Shown here: positions 38,136 to 48,229 of the stretch, piece after piece
Layout of the letters: each line of letters opens with the position of its first letter
Numbering within the stretch: position 1 is the first letter of the stretch
Source of the DNA: Candidatus Howiella intestinavium
Lineage (GTDB): Bacteria > Bacillota > Clostridia > Oscillospirales > Acutalibacteraceae
Direction: 5' to 3'
Length of the DNA stretch: 64,000 nucleotides
Assembly (NCBI GenBank): GCA_904420585.1
Contig: CAJFVX010000031.1
Location: 19,624-83,623, forward strand
The notes under the pieces: generated by a model
What the model saw: the letters and a program-made list of their open reading frames with translations, nothing else
What the model was told of the DNA's origin: nothing
Database searches by the model: none
Made by a program: the position numbers and the translations under genes

Positions 38136-38837
38136 TCATTCCCTCCGGCTGCCGCCGGTGAACCGGACGATATAGTAAAGCAGGGTCATTAAGGTCTGGA
38201 GCATGGCCGCCACATAGGTCATGGCCGCGGCGGTCAGCACCTTGCGGGCCCCCGCCCGCTCCTCCTCGGTCAAAAGGCCGGTTTCCTTAATGGCGGCCAG
38301 GGCCCGGCGGCTGGCGTTGAACTCCACCGGCAGGGTCACCAGCTGGAAGAGAAAGGCAAAGGAAAACAGGGCGATGCCGAAGTATATCAGCACCGGGAAA
38401 TTGAAAACGGCGCCTATAAGCAGCATAAAAATTCCCAGCATGGGGCCGTGGCTGGAGATGGGAAGGATGGCGTTGCGCACCTTAATGCCGGCGTAGCCGG
38501 TGGCGTGCTGCACCGCGTGGCCGGCCTCGTGGGCGGCGATGCCCACCGCCGCGATGGAGGGGGTATTGTACACCTCCGGCGACAGGCGGATAACCTGGGT
38601 CCTGGGGTCGTAGTGGTCGGTAAGTTTGCCGGCCACCCGCTCTATGCGGATATGGTGAAGGCCGGCCCTGTCTAGCACCGCCTGGGCGGCTTCCCGGCCG
38701 GTAAGGCCTCGGCGGCTGTACACCTTGGCGTATTTGTTATAGCTGGATTTGACCCACACCTGGGCGATGATGACCAAGGCCAGGGCGGGCAGGAGAAAAA
38801 GAAAGTATAAAGGATCAAAATAGTAAAACATGGGCAT
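38136..38837 (-). CDS. YugP-family membrane zinc metallopeptidase
   Basis: VGIAAHEAGHAVQHATGY HEXXH-like motif plus TM segments; start MPMFYYF. Confidence 0.85.
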   Translation of the reverse strand: MPMFYYFDPLYFLFLLPALALVIIAQVWVKSSYNKYAKVYSRRGLTGREAAQAVLDRAGLHHIRIERVAGKLTDHYDPRTQVIRLSPEVYNTPSIAAVGIAAHEAGHAVQHATGYAGIKVRNAILPISSHGPMLGIFMLLIGAVFNFPVLIYFGIALFSFAFLFQLVTLPVEFNASRRALAAIKETGLLTEEERAGARKVLTAAAMTYVAAMLQTLMTLLYYIVRFTGGSRRE

Positions 38838-39024
38838 AAGGCTTACAAACCTCCCTTTCCGGATCCGCCCTCCCGCCGGCGGCCCGGCAGGGGCTGCGCC
38901 CCGGTTCGCATTTAGGTTTTCCCAAATATGCCGCAGATAACCGTCCGGCATGCCGGATGCGGGCCAGGGCGGCCGAAAAGGGCCAAGACGAAAGCCCCAT
39001 CCATCCCCCTGTATAACGCCGGTT

Positions 39025-39951
39025 TTACTCTCCCAGCCGCGTGCCGGCGGGGATGGGATGCCCCCGCAGCAAATCGGCGGCGGTCATGGGCTTTTTGCCC
39101 TCCAGCTGCACCCGCACAAGCTCCAGGGCCGTATGCTCTCCGCAGGCCACCGTCAGTCTTCCTTCGGCGCAGAGGACTTCCCCCGGGGCGCCGTCGCCTG
39201 CCGCCAGGCGGGTTTCCAGCACCTTCAGCCGCTTGCCTCCAAGGGTGGTATAGGCCCCCGGCCAGGGATAGAATCCCCGGGCCAGGTTGTGAAGCTCGGC
39301 GGCGGTTTTGGCAAAATTCATCTGCCCCATCTCCTTGCGGATAAGGGGGGCCTTGGTGGCCAGGGCCTCCTCCTGCTTTTCGGGGACAACCGTCCCCGCC
39401 TCCAAATCCTGCAAGGTCTGCACCAGCAGCTTTGCCCCCATATGGGACAACCGGTCGTGGAGGCTTTCGGCCGTCTCGTCCGGGTCGATGGGGGTTTCGG
39501 CCTGCTCCAGGATGTCGCCGGTGTCCATGCCCTCGGCCATCTGCATGGTGGTCACGCCGGTTTTTTCATCTCCGCAGACAATGGCCCACTGGATGGGGGA
39601 CGCCCCCCGGTGCCGGGGCAGTAAAGAGGCGTGGACGTTGATGCAGCCGTACCGGGGGATTTCCAGCAGGGCCGGGGGCAGGATTTTCCCGTAGGCCACC
39701 ACCGCCACGGCGTCCGGCCCGATTTCCCGCAGCAGCGCCTCGGCCTCCCCGTCCCTGACGGTGGCCGGCTGGCAGACCGGCAGGCCGTAGGACAACGCCA
39801 TCTCCTTCACCGGCGGCGGGGTCAGGGCGTAGCCCCTTCCCTTGGGCTTATCCGGCTGGGTGAAGACAGCGGCGATTTCATGGCCGGCCTCTTGTAAGGC
39901 CGTAAGGCAGGGCACGGCGAAATCCGGCGTACCCATGAACACGAGTTTCAT
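39025..39951 (-). CDS. fmt: Methionyl-tRNA formyltransferase
   Basis: FMGTPDFAVPCL, HASLLPRHRGASPIQWAI. Confidence 0.95.
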   Translation of the reverse strand: MKLVFMGTPDFAVPCLTALQEAGHEIAAVFTQPDKPKGRGYALTPPPVKEMALSYGLPVCQPATVRDGEAEALLREIGPDAVAVVAYGKILPPALLEIPRYGCINVHASLLPRHRGASPIQWAIVCGDEKTGVTTMQMAEGMDTGDILEQAETPIDPDETAESLHDRLSHMGAKLLVQTLQDLEAGTVVPEKQEEALATKAPLIRKEMGQMNFAKTAAELHNLARGFYPWPGAYTTLGGKRLKVLETRLAAGDGAPGEVLCAEGRLTVACGEHTALELVRVQLEGKKPMTAADLLRGHPIPAGTRLGE

Positions 39952-39969
39952 ATTCCTTCCTCCCGCCGG

Positions 39970-40428
39970 CTATTCCACGTCCCTTACGTACTGGATGACA
40001 TGGGCCCGGAAGAGGATGCCGTCCAGATGGTCAATTTCATGGCACAAAGCCCGGGCCAGCAAGTCCTCTCCCCGGATGGTAAATTCCTTGCCGTTCCGGT
40101 CCTGGGCCGTTACCTTGACCTTTTTGGGCCGGCGGGTGATGCCCCAGTCCCCGGGACAGGACAGGCAGCCTTCCATCCCCTCCTGTACCCCCGACTGCCC
40201 GACAATCTGGGGGTTGATGAGTTCGATGACTCCCTCCCCCACATCCACGATGCAGACCCGGCGCAGCACCCCTACCTGGGGAGCGGCCAGGCCGCAGCCG
40301 TCGGCCTTTTTGAGGGTTTCGGCCATGTCGTCCAGCAGGACGGCCAGTTTCTCATCGAATTTTTCCACCGGGCGGCAGACCTTGGAAAGGATTTCGTCGC
40401 CCTCCCTGACGATATTGCGGATTGCCAT
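39970..40428 (-). CDS. def: Peptide deformylase
   Basis: GCGLAAPQVGV, EGCLSCPG, HEIDHLDG (residues spanning QEXDHLDG-type motif). Confidence 0.95.
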   Translation of the reverse strand: MAIRNIVREGDEILSKVCRPVEKFDEKLAVLLDDMAETLKKADGCGLAAPQVGVLRRVCIVDVGEGVIELINPQIVGQSGVQEGMEGCLSCPGDWGITRRPKKVKVTAQDRNGKEFTIRGEDLLARALCHEIDHLDGILFRAHVIQYVRDVE

Positions 40429-40479
40429 ATGCGTTACCTCCTGCGGGAAGCCTTTTCGGCCGGCTTCCCCTTTTCTATT

Positions 40480-43005
40480 TTATACAATCCCTTCGGGATT
40501 CATGTCCAGATAAGCCGTCACCTGCTTGCCGGAAAAGCGCCGGCCGAACTGCGTAAGGCAGTCCTGCAGCAGCTGCCGGAACCGGGCGTTGCTGCGGCAT
40601 TTGATAATCATCCGATACCGGTATTTGTTGTTTACCTTGGGCACGGCGGCGGGGGAAGGGCCTAAGATAACCACCCGCACGTCGGCGTAGTCCCCGCCTG
40701 TCAGGGTCTTCAGCCGCTCCAGCATCCAGTCGGCCCCCTCCTTCGCCGCCTCCCGCTTCTCCGAGACAAAGACCAGCAGCCCCAGGTCGCAGTAGGGCGG
40801 GTAGACCATGAGCTTGCGGGTCATGATTTCCTGCTGATAAAAGGCATCGTAGTCCTGGGCTTCGGCCAGGCGGATAATGGAGCTTTCCGGGTTTAAGGTC
40901 TGCACCACCGCAAGGCCGGGGCTGTCCCCCCGGCCCGAGCGGCCCACCACCTGGGTCAGAAGGGAAAAGGCCCGCTCGAAAGCCCGGTAATCTTCGGTAT
41001 ACATGGCCTGGTCGGCGCTCAAAACCCCCACCAGGGTCACCTTGGGAAAATCCAGGCCCTTGGCCACCATCTGGGTGCCCAGCATGATGTCGTATTCCCC
41101 GGCGGCAAAGGCTGTCAGATGCTTTTCATAAGCCCCCCTAGTCATGGTGGAATCGGCGTCCATGCGCAGGATGCGGGCCGCCGGGAACAGGGCCGAAAGC
41201 TCCCCCTCCACCCGCTGGGTGCCCAGTCCCGCATACCGCACATGCTCGCTGCCGCAGACCGGGCAGACGCTGGTATACGCCTGGGAATACCCGCAGTAAT
41301 GGCACATGAGCCGGCCGTTGGCCGCGTGGTAGGTCATGGAGATGGAACAGTGGGGACAGGTCAGCACATGGCCGCAGGACCGGCAGGATACAAAGGTATT
41401 ATACCCCCTGCGGTTTAAAAGCAAAATAGCCTGCTGCTTTTTTTCTATCGTCTCGCCCAGCCGCTCCAGCAGGTATTTGCTCACGGCGGTGGTGTTGCCC
41501 GCCGCCATCTCCTCCCGCATATCCACCGTCACCACCTCCGGCAGGACGGCGGCACCGTACCGCCGGGGCAGGCGGAAGAGGGCGTACCGGCCGGTTTTGG
41601 CCGCCGTAAAGCTCTCCAGGCTGGGGGTGGCCGAGGCCAGCACCAGCAGGCCGCCGTGGTAGGCGCAGCGGAACCGGGCTACATCCCGGGCGTGGAACCG
41701 GGGGCTGGATTCGGATTTGTAGGTGTGCTCCTGCTCCTCGTCCATAATCACAAGCCCCAAATCGGCAAAGGGGGCGAAGACGGCCGAACGGGTGCCCACG
41801 GCGATTTTCGCCTCTCCCCGCTTGACCCGCTTCCATTCGTCCATCCGCTGGCCTAGGGACATGGCCGAGTGGAAGACGGCCACCTTGTCCCCGTACCGCC
41901 GGCGGAAGATGGACAGGGTCTGGGGGGTCAGGGCGATTTCGGGCACCATGACAATGACCCCCCGGCCGGCGGCCGCCACTTCATCCACCAGCTTTAAGAA
42001 GACCTGGGTCTTGCCCGAGCCGGTGACGCCGTAGAGCAGCGCCGCGCCTCCCGGCCCCTTCTGCCCCGGGGCGGGGGCCAGGGAATCCGCCGGGGCCCCT
42101 GCCGCCTGGCGGTACTTTTGCAGCAGGCCGGTGAAGGCCTCCTGCTGGGCGTCGGTGAGGGTGATGGCCTTGGGGTCGGCCTCCGCCTCCCCCGCCGCCG
42201 GCGGGCGCAGAACCTCCTGGTCATAAAGCTCCAGCACGCCCTTTTTCGCAAGAGCCTTGACCACCGCTTCGGTCACGCCGGCGAAATAGCAGATTTCCTT
42301 TACACTGGCCGTCCCGGCCTGCTCCAGAAAGTCGGCCACCGCCTGCTGCTTGGCCGTCAGCTTGGCCGGCTCCTCCAGGGGCAGCAGGCGGGCCATGCGG
42401 ACGGTGGCGTCCCCCATCCGCCGCACGGCGTCGTCCGTCCGGCGGATAAGGCCCTTTTTGGCCAGTTCCTCCGGCAGGCTGCTGTCGGGGGCAAGGCCCA
42501 GAATCTCCAGCAGCCGCTCCCGCTCCACCGCCGCGTGACTATTGTACAGCGTCTCGGCCATGCGGCGGGCCTCCGGCTCCAGTTCTTCCAAATCCGACGG
42601 AGTGACCGACGGGGCGATTTGGTAGGAGGTCACCATCCGCATGCTCACCCCCGCCGGCAGCAGCACCCGCAGGGCGTCAAAGTAGGTGCAGAAGGTGTGT
42701 TCCTTCAGCCAACCTGCCAGCCGGAGCATCTCCTCGTTCAGCAGGGGCTCCCGGTCCAGCGCCGCCGCCACCGGCTTGCATTTGCCCGGCGGCGGGGCGC
42801 CGCTTTCCTCCATTTCGGCCTGGGAAAGGGACTCCACCGCCGTCAGGATGCCCTGCCGCTTGCGGTTGCCCCGGCCGAAGGGCACCAGCACCCGGCAGCC
42901 CGGCTCCACGGTCATATCGGAGGGAATCAGGTAATCGTACAGCTTATCGAAATGGTAGACGGCCCCTTCCACGGCCACCTTGCCCATCCGAAACCGCTCG
43001 GCCAT
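40480..43005 (-). CDS. priA: Primosomal replication protein N' (PriA helicase)
   Basis: GVTGSGKTQVFL, DEEQEHTYK, zinc-binding CRSCGHVLTCPHCSISM, LGTQMVAKGLDF. Confidence 0.95.
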   Translation of the reverse strand: MAERFRMGKVAVEGAVYHFDKLYDYLIPSDMTVEPGCRVLVPFGRGNRKRQGILTAVESLSQAEMEESGAPPPGKCKPVAAALDREPLLNEEMLRLAGWLKEHTFCTYFDALRVLLPAGVSMRMVTSYQIAPSVTPSDLEELEPEARRMAETLYNSHAAVERERLLEILGLAPDSSLPEELAKKGLIRRTDDAVRRMGDATVRMARLLPLEEPAKLTAKQQAVADFLEQAGTASVKEICYFAGVTEAVVKALAKKGVLELYDQEVLRPPAAGEAEADPKAITLTDAQQEAFTGLLQKYRQAAGAPADSLAPAPGQKGPGGAALLYGVTGSGKTQVFLKLVDEVAAAGRGVIVMVPEIALTPQTLSIFRRRYGDKVAVFHSAMSLGQRMDEWKRVKRGEAKIAVGTRSAVFAPFADLGLVIMDEEQEHTYKSESSPRFHARDVARFRCAYHGGLLVLASATPSLESFTAAKTGRYALFRLPRRYGAAVLPEVVTVDMREEMAAGNTTAVSKYLLERLGETIEKKQQAILLLNRRGYNTFVSCRSCGHVLTCPHCSISMTYHAANGRLMCHYCGYSQAYTSVCPVCGSEHVRYAGLGTQRVEGELSALFPAARILRMDADSTMTRGAYEKHLTAFAAGEYDIMLGTQMVAKGLDFPKVTLVGVLSADQAMYTEDYRAFERAFSLLTQVVGRSGRGDSPGLAVVQTLNPESSIIRLAEAQDYDAFYQQEIMTRKLMVYPPYCDLGLLVFVSEKREAAKEGADWMLERLKTLTGGDYADVRVVILGPSPAAVPKVNNKYRYRMIIKCRSNARFRQLLQDCLTQFGRRFSGKQVTAYLDMNPEGIV

Positions 43006-43121
43006 ACTGCTCCCTCCTTCCAGCCTGTTTTCTTACAACGAAGAGGAACGGCCAAAAGGCAGACAGCATCCTTCCGCCCCTTGGCCGCTCCTCTTCCCCC
43101 ATCCGGCCCGGCCGAGGCGGT

Positions 43122-43319
43122 TTACGCCTCGTGCTCCGCCTCTTCCCGTTTGGCTTCGGCTATCTGGTCGATGGCCAGGCTCACCGGCTTTTCGGTGATA
43201 ATCTGGTGCTCGGCCTCGGCCTCCTCGGAAATGTGCCGGGCGCGCTTGGCCACGTCCAGCACCAGCTGGTACCGGCTTTCATACTCCTTAATCAGTTCAC
43301 CAATTGCGGGATTTAACAT
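43122..43319 (-). CDS. rpoZ: DNA-directed RNA polymerase subunit omega
   Basis: Short [33 protein letters not shown]... immediately downstream of gmk. Confidence 0.85.
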   Translation of the reverse strand: MLNPAIGELIKEYESRYQLVLDVAKRARHISEEAEAEHQIITEKPVSLAIDQIAEAKREEAEHEA

Positions 43320-43920
43320 CTTGCAGCACCTCGTCAATTAAATATTTCTGCCGGGCAATCTTCGCCCGCTGGCCCACGATGACGGCCGTAAGGGACTCCA
43401 CCGCCTCATCCAAATCGTCGTTTACCACAATGTAATCATAATCCGCCGCCCGGGCGATTTCGCCCACGGCTTCCTTTAAGCGGCCCCGCACCGTCTCGGC
43501 GTCCTCGGTGCCCCGTCCGGACAGCCGCTGCTCCAGTACCTCCAGGGAGGGGGGCATGATGAAGATGCTCACCGCCTCGGGCATCTGTGCCCGCACCTTG
43601 GCCGCGCCGTTTACGTCGATTTCCAGAATCATATCCCGGCCGGCGGCGATGGCCGCCTCCACCGGTGCCCGGGGGGTACCGTAATAATTCCCCAGGTAGA
43701 CGTTGGATTCCAGCAGGGCGTTTTCCCGCAGCATCTGCTCGAAGGCCTCCCGGGTGATGAAGTGGTACTTCTCCCCTTCCACCTCTCCCTGCCGCATAGG
43801 CCGGGTGATGGAGGAAATGGACAGCTGGATTTCGGGATGGGCGGCCAGCAGCCGGCCCAACACCGTATCCTTGCCCGAACCGGAGGGGCCGGATACAATA
43901 AACAGGGTTCCCTTAGGCAT
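43297..43920 (-). CDS. gmk: Guanylate kinase
   Basis: [47 protein letters not shown]. Confidence 0.95.
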   Translation of the reverse strand: MPKGTLFIVSGPSGSGKDTVLGRLLAAHPEIQLSISSITRPMRQGEVEGEKYHFITREAFEQMLRENALLESNVYLGNYYGTPRAPVEAAIAAGRDMILEIDVNGAAKVRAQMPEAVSIFIMPPSLEVLEQRLSGRGTEDAETVRGRLKEAVGEIARAADYDYIVVNDDLDEAVESLTAVIVGQRAKIARQKYLIDEVLQDVKSRNW

Positions 43921-44191
43921 CGTCATCCTCATCCTCCTCGTCCAGCTCGTCCCCGTCGTCCTCGGTCAGGCGGTTGGCCACCGTCTCGGACTGCAGATAG
44001 GTCAGGATGATATGATCGCTGTCGGTGACAATCACCGCCCGGGTCCTGCGGCCGTGGGTGGCGTCGATGAGCATCCCCCGCTCCTTGGCGTCCTGGATAA
44101 TCCGCTTGATGGGCGCCGATTCGGGGCTGACAATGGCCACCAGCCGGCTGGCCGAAACCATGTTGCCGAATCCTATGTTGATGAGTTTCAT
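43913..44191 (-). CDS. remA: RemA/DUF370 extracellular-matrix regulator
   Basis: [55 protein letters not shown]. Confidence 0.93.
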   Translation of the reverse strand: MKLINIGFGNMVSASRLVAIVSPESAPIKRIIQDAKERGMLIDATHGRRTRAVIVTDSDHIILTYLQSETVANRLTEDDGDELDEEDEDDDA

Positions 44192-44223
44192 GTGACTACC
44201 TCCGCCCCGCCGAGGGGCCAATG

Positions 44224-45102
44224 TTATTCGATATTCTGAATCTGCTCCCGGATTTTTTCAATCTCCGACTTGATTTCCACCACCGCCCGGGTGACCTCCA
44301 TATCCTGGGCCTTGGAACCGATGGTGTTGGCCTCCCGGTTCATCTCCTGAACGATGAAATCCAGCTTGCGGCCCACCGGCTCGCCGCTCTCCAACAGGGC
44401 GCGGACCTGGTCCATGTGGGAACGCAGCCGGACGGTCTCCTCGGCCACGGCCACCTTGTCGGCAAAAAGGGCGGTTTCGGTCAGCAGCCGCTGCTCGTCC
44501 ACCTGGGCGTCCCCCAGCAGCTCCCGCACCTTCTGCTCAATCCGCTCCCGGTAGTTCTTCACCGTCTCGGGAGAGCGGGACTCCACAAAGGCCACCTGCC
44601 GGAGAATGGCATCCAGCCGCTCCAGCACGTCCTGCTTCATCCGCTGGCCCTCGGCCTCCCGCATGCGCATAAAGGCCGCCAGGGCCTCCTCCGCCGCCGG
44701 TTCCACCAGGCTCCAGACCGCCTCCTCGTCCGGCGTCTCCTTGCGGACGTTCATCAGGTCGGGATACTGGGCAATGCGGGACAGCAGAGATTCTTCCGGC
44801 AGGCCGGCGCATACGGCCAGGCGGCGCAGGGCGGCGGCGTAGGCTTCAGCCAGGGGCTCGTTGAGCTCCACGGCCACCCCCGGCTGCCGGCTGGCGTCGA
44901 TGGATACGAAAACATCCAGCTTGCCCCGGGATACCCGCTGCTGAAAGTACCGCTTCAGCCGCTCCTCCAGAAAGGCATAGTTTCGGGGAACCCGGGCGGA
45001 AAATTCCAGATACCGGTGGTTGACCGATTTGAGCTCCACCGCCACGTCCATCTCGTCGGTGGAATGCTCGGCCCGGCCGTAGCCGGTCATACTTTTTATC
45101 AT
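44224..45102 (-). CDS. YicC-family endoribonuclease-like protein
   Basis: [33 protein letters not shown] ... [33 protein letters not shown]. Confidence 0.92.
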   Translation of the reverse strand: MIKSMTGYGRAEHSTDEMDVAVELKSVNHRYLEFSARVPRNYAFLEERLKRYFQQRVSRGKLDVFVSIDASRQPGVAVELNEPLAEAYAAALRRLAVCAGLPEESLLSRIAQYPDLMNVRKETPDEEAVWSLVEPAAEEALAAFMRMREAEGQRMKQDVLERLDAILRQVAFVESRSPETVKNYRERIEQKVRELLGDAQVDEQRLLTETALFADKVAVAEETVRLRSHMDQVRALLESGEPVGRKLDFIVQEMNREANTIGSKAQDMEVTRAVVEIKSEIEKIREQIQNIE

Positions 45103-45177
45103 AGGTTATCCTCCCGCCTGCACCCGGCGGAACAGCCGTCGGCTACAGGACACAATACGCCATTTAACGTATCATAT

Positions 45178-45207
45178 ATAATACCAAATTCCCCGCCGGT
45201 TTGTCAA
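45178..45207 (-). promoter_or_regulatory. Promoter for yicC-remA-gmk-rpoZ operon
   Basis: minus: TTGACA (45202-45207), 18 bp, TATTAT (45178-45183). Confidence 0.65.
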
Positions 45208-45353
45208 CCTCGGGAAGCCGGCCGGGAAAATGCCTGTATAAACCTTCCAGACCCTGCGTATACTCTTTATGAGCCTGTCCCGGCATCCGGCAGCAAAGTC
45301 CGTCTCTTGGGACTGGCATTCCGGTATACTGAAAACCGTAGAAAACAGGGGGC

Positions 45354-45402
45354 TTGACAAAGGCCGCCCTTTCTGGTAAACTGCAAATAGAACATTTGTT
45401 CG
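45354..45402 (+). promoter_or_regulatory. Promoter with LexA/DinR (SOS) box-like operator
   Basis: TTGACA (45354-45359), 17 bp, TAAACT (45377-45382); GAACATTTGTTC (45390-45401) at the expected transcription start. Confidence 0.6.
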
Positions 45403-45418
45403 AACGGAGGAATAAGAG

Positions 45419-45652
45419 ATGTTTGGATTTATTTTACAGCTTGCGGCCGGCCTGTTTATCATCTGGGGACTTTTCCACGAGGATCGGCTGGTGCGCCTGG
45501 AACGGAAAATAGGGGCGGCTCTGCGCCGCAGGTTTGCACAGGACAAGAAGCGGCGGCCGACAGTCCCGGTTCGGCAGCCGGTGCGTACGGTACATCCGAT
45601 GCAGAAAACGGCCGTGCGGGTGCGGCCGGCCCGTTCCTCCCGCTGTGCATAG
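45419..45652 (+). CDS. Small single-pass membrane protein, candidate SOS-inducible effector (77 aa)
   Basis: MFGFILQLAAGLFIIWGLFHEDRLVRLERKIGAALRRRF...; strong RBS cGGAGGaataagagATG; own promoter and terminators. Confidence 0.65.
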   Translation: MFGFILQLAAGLFIIWGLFHEDRLVRLERKIGAALRRRFAQDKKRRPTVPVRQPVRTVHPMQKTAVRVRPARSSRCA

Positions 45653-45655
45653 ATG

Positions 45656-45735
45656 CGGCCGGCGGGCTTCTCCCCTTCCCGGCCGGTCATTTTTTCAGAT
45701 GCGGCGCGCCCCCAGCGGGACGCGCTGTTTTTATG
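45656..45735 (+). terminator. One or two terminator hairpins after the small membrane-protein gene
   Basis: CCGGCGGGcttctccccttCCCGGCCGGtcattttttc and GCGCGccccagcgggaCGCGCtgttttt. Confidence 0.5.
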
Positions 45736-45927
45736 CCGGTTTCCGCACCTTCCTCCAGGTATCTGTCTGTTTTCAACAAAATCCCCGGCGCTTTTTTATA
45801 AAACCCGCAAGTGAAAACCCTCTTGACAAACCCGCCCTCCCTCCTGCATAATAGCATTATACTTTTCTACACAAAAGCTTTAAAGCGTTTCAACAGGAAA
45901 GCAATAAAGCGGAGGGGTGTTTGCAAA

Positions 45928-47442
45928 ATGGAAACGAGTTGGATTATTTGGGCGACCATTGGGGTCTATATTATCCTGATGCTGGGGCTTGGCCTGGCCG
46001 GCGCCAGGAAGACCGAAGGCCTGGCCTCCTTTACGGTGGGCAAGCGGAACGCCGGGGCCTGGCTGACGGCCCTCAGCTACGGCACCGCCTACTTCTCGGC
46101 GGTCATGTTTGTGGGCTATGCCGGCAGTTCGGGCTGGTCCTACGGCATATGGGCCGTGCTGGTGGGCCTTGGCAACGCCATCCTCGGCTCCTACGCAGCC
46201 TGGAAGCTGCTGGCCCGGCGGACCCGGGCCGTCTCCCACGCCTTCCACATCAAGTCCATGTCCCAGCTCTTCCAAATCCGGTACGGCAGTTCCAGGATGA
46301 AACGCTTTTCCTCCATCGTCATCTTTTTATTCCTGGTACCCTATTCGGCCAGCGTCTACAAAGGGCTCACCTCCATCTGCTCGGTGCTGCTGGGGGTGGA
46401 CGCCAACCTCTGCATGCTGATTATCGCCCTGGTTTCGGCGGCGCTGCTGCTCATCGGCGGGTATCTGGCCACCATCAAGGCCGACTTTGTCCAGGGCATC
46501 ATCATGATGGTGGGCGTGGCCCTGCTGATCTTCTTCGTCCTGCGCTCCCCCACCGTTACCGAGGGCGGCGGCATCGCCGGGCTCTGGCAGTATATGAAGG
46601 ATTCCGGCATGCAGCCCATGAGCGGTTCCATGTGGGTCAGCCTCATGGCCACCGTGCTCATGACCAGCATCGGCACCTGGGGACTGCCCCAGATGATCCA
46701 CAAGTACTACGGCATCAAGGACGAGCATGAGGTAAAGCGGGGCACGGTGATCTCCACCTTCTTCGCCCTGCTGGTATCCGGCGGCGGCTACTTTATCGGC
46801 TCCTTCAGCCACCTGTTCTTCGGCAGCGAACTGCCTGCCGGCGGCGTGGACTACGTGGTTCCCGAAATGCTGGCCCGCTCGGCCCTGCCCACCGTCCTGC
46901 TGGGTGTGGTGCTGGTGCTGCTCATCGCCGCTTCGGTCTCCACCCTCTCCTCCATCACCCTGACCGCCGGCACCACCGTCACCATCGACCTGCTGAAGTC
47001 CTCGGCCAAAAAGGCCCGCCCGGACAAGCAGTGGACCCTCTTTATCAAGCTGTTCTGCCTGGTCTTCGTGGCGGCCTCCTATATCATCGCCCAGACCGAT
47101 ACCCCCATCCTGGATATGATGTCCTACTCCTGGGGCATCCTCTCCGGCGCCTTCTTGGCGCCCTACATGCTGGCCCTCTACTACAAGGGCATGACCCGCA
47201 CCGGCGCCTGGACGGGTATGCTGGGCGGCTTCATCGTCGCCATCGTCCCCGCCCTTAGCAAGCTGCTCTGCTATGTTTTCCCCTCTGCGGGGCTTCTGCA
47301 GGCCCTGGCGGGACAGGGCCCCCTCTTCGCCGTCATCGCCATGGCCGCCTCCTTCCTGCTCTGCCTCATAGGCAGCGCCTTAAGCCGGAAGGATACGCTC
47401 CCCGACGGCTTCTATGAGAGCATGGCCCACGAGAAGGCCTAA
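45928..47442 (+). CDS. Sodium:solute symporter (SSS) family transporter
   Basis: METSWIIWATIGVYIILMLGLGLAGARKTEGLASFTVGKRNAGAW..., multiple TM segments, SSS core SVSTLSSITLTAGTTVTIDL. Confidence 0.88.
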   Translation: METSWIIWATIGVYIILMLGLGLAGARKTEGLASFTVGKRNAGAWLTALSYGTAYFSAVMFVGYAGSSGWSYGIWAVLVGLGNAILGSYAAWKLLARRTRAVSHAFHIKSMSQLFQIRYGSSRMKRFSSIVIFLFLVPYSASVYKGLTSICSVLLGVDANLCMLIIALVSAALLLIGGYLATIKADFVQGIIMMVGVALLIFFVLRSPTVTEGGGIAGLWQYMKDSGMQPMSGSMWVSLMATVLMTSIGTWGLPQMIHKYYGIKDEHEVKRGTVISTFFALLVSGGGYFIGSFSHLFFGSELPAGGVDYVVPEMLARSALPTVLLGVVLVLLIAASVSTLSSITLTAGTTVTIDLLKSSAKKARPDKQWTLFIKLFCLVFVAASYIIAQTDTPILDMMSYSWGILSGAFLAPYMLALYYKGMTRTGAWTGMLGGFIVAIVPALSKLLCYVFPSAGLLQALAGQGPLFAVIAMAASFLLCLIGSALSRKDTLPDGFYESMAHEKA

Positions 47443-47458
47443 AACCTTTGCCTGGCAT

Positions 47459-47507
47459 AAAATGGCCCCTGGGCAGATGATTTCTGTCCAAGGGGCCATT
47501 TTCTTAT
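47459..47507. terminator. Bidirectional terminator between symporter and sigE
   Basis: AAAATGGCCCCT...AGGGGCCATTTTCTT inverted repeat. Confidence 0.75.
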
Positions 47508-47509
47508 CT

Positions 47510-48229
47510 TTACACCGCCCGCTCGATATCCTTTTTCAGCCGGCCGATGATGCGCTTCTCCAGGCGGGAGATATAGGACTGGGAAATGCCCAGACAGTCG
47601 GCCACCTCCTTTTGGGTATACTCCCGGTAGCCGGCCATGCCGAACCGCATCTGCATAATCTGCCGTTCCCGGGGATTTAACCTGTCCACCAGGCGGTGCA
47701 GCAGGTTCCGCTCATCCTCCAGCTCCACCCCCTTGCCCACCTCGTCCCCGTCGCTGCCCAGTACGTCGGACAGCAGCAGCTCATTTCCGTCCCAGTCGAT
47801 GTTTAAGGGCTCGTCGATGGAGATTTCGGTTTTTAAGGCGGTGGTCTTGCGCAGGTACATGAGGATTTCGTTTTCAATACAGCGGGAGGCGTAGGTGGCC
47901 AGCTTGATTTTCCGGTCGGGGCAGAAGGTGTTGACCGCCTTGATGAGCCCGATGGTGCCGATGGATATTAAATCCTCCACCCCGGCCCCCGCCGCGTCGA
48001 ATTTCCGGGCGATATAGACCACCAGGCGCAGGTTGTGGGTGATGAGCTCCTCCTTGACCGCCTCGTTGTCGGTGTAGTACCGCTCCATCAGGTCGGCTTC
48101 CTCCGCCGGCGTCAGGGGCGGCGGAAGGGTCTCCGGCCCGTTTATATAGTACAGCGGGTTGGCCCTGCGGCCCAGCCGGCCGGCCATCCACAATGCCAGC
48201 TTCATCCGCAGCTTTACCATCAGATGCAT
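47510..48229 (-). CDS. sigE: RNA polymerase sporulation sigma factor SigE
   Basis: [15 protein letters not shown] pro-sequence-like N-terminus, [40 protein letters not shown], adjacent to spoIIGA. Confidence 0.93.
   Translation of the reverse strand: MHLMVKLRMKLALWMAGRLGRRANPLYYINGPETLPPPLTPAEEADLMERYYTDNEAVKEELITHNLRLVVYIARKFDAAGAGVEDLISIGTIGLIKAVNTFCPDRKIKLATYASRCIENEILMYLRKTTALKTEISIDEPLNIDWDGNELLLSDVLGSDGDEVGKGVELEDERNLLHRLVDRLNPRERQIMQMRFGMAGYREYTQKEVADCLGISQSYISRLEKRIIGRLKKDIERAV

Noticed and set aside
45172-45690. 172-aa minus-strand ORF
   Set aside because: Overlaps the SOS-box gene and yicC promoter antisense; no RBS or recognisable motif, whereas the plus-strand 77-aa ORF has promoter, operator and RBS.
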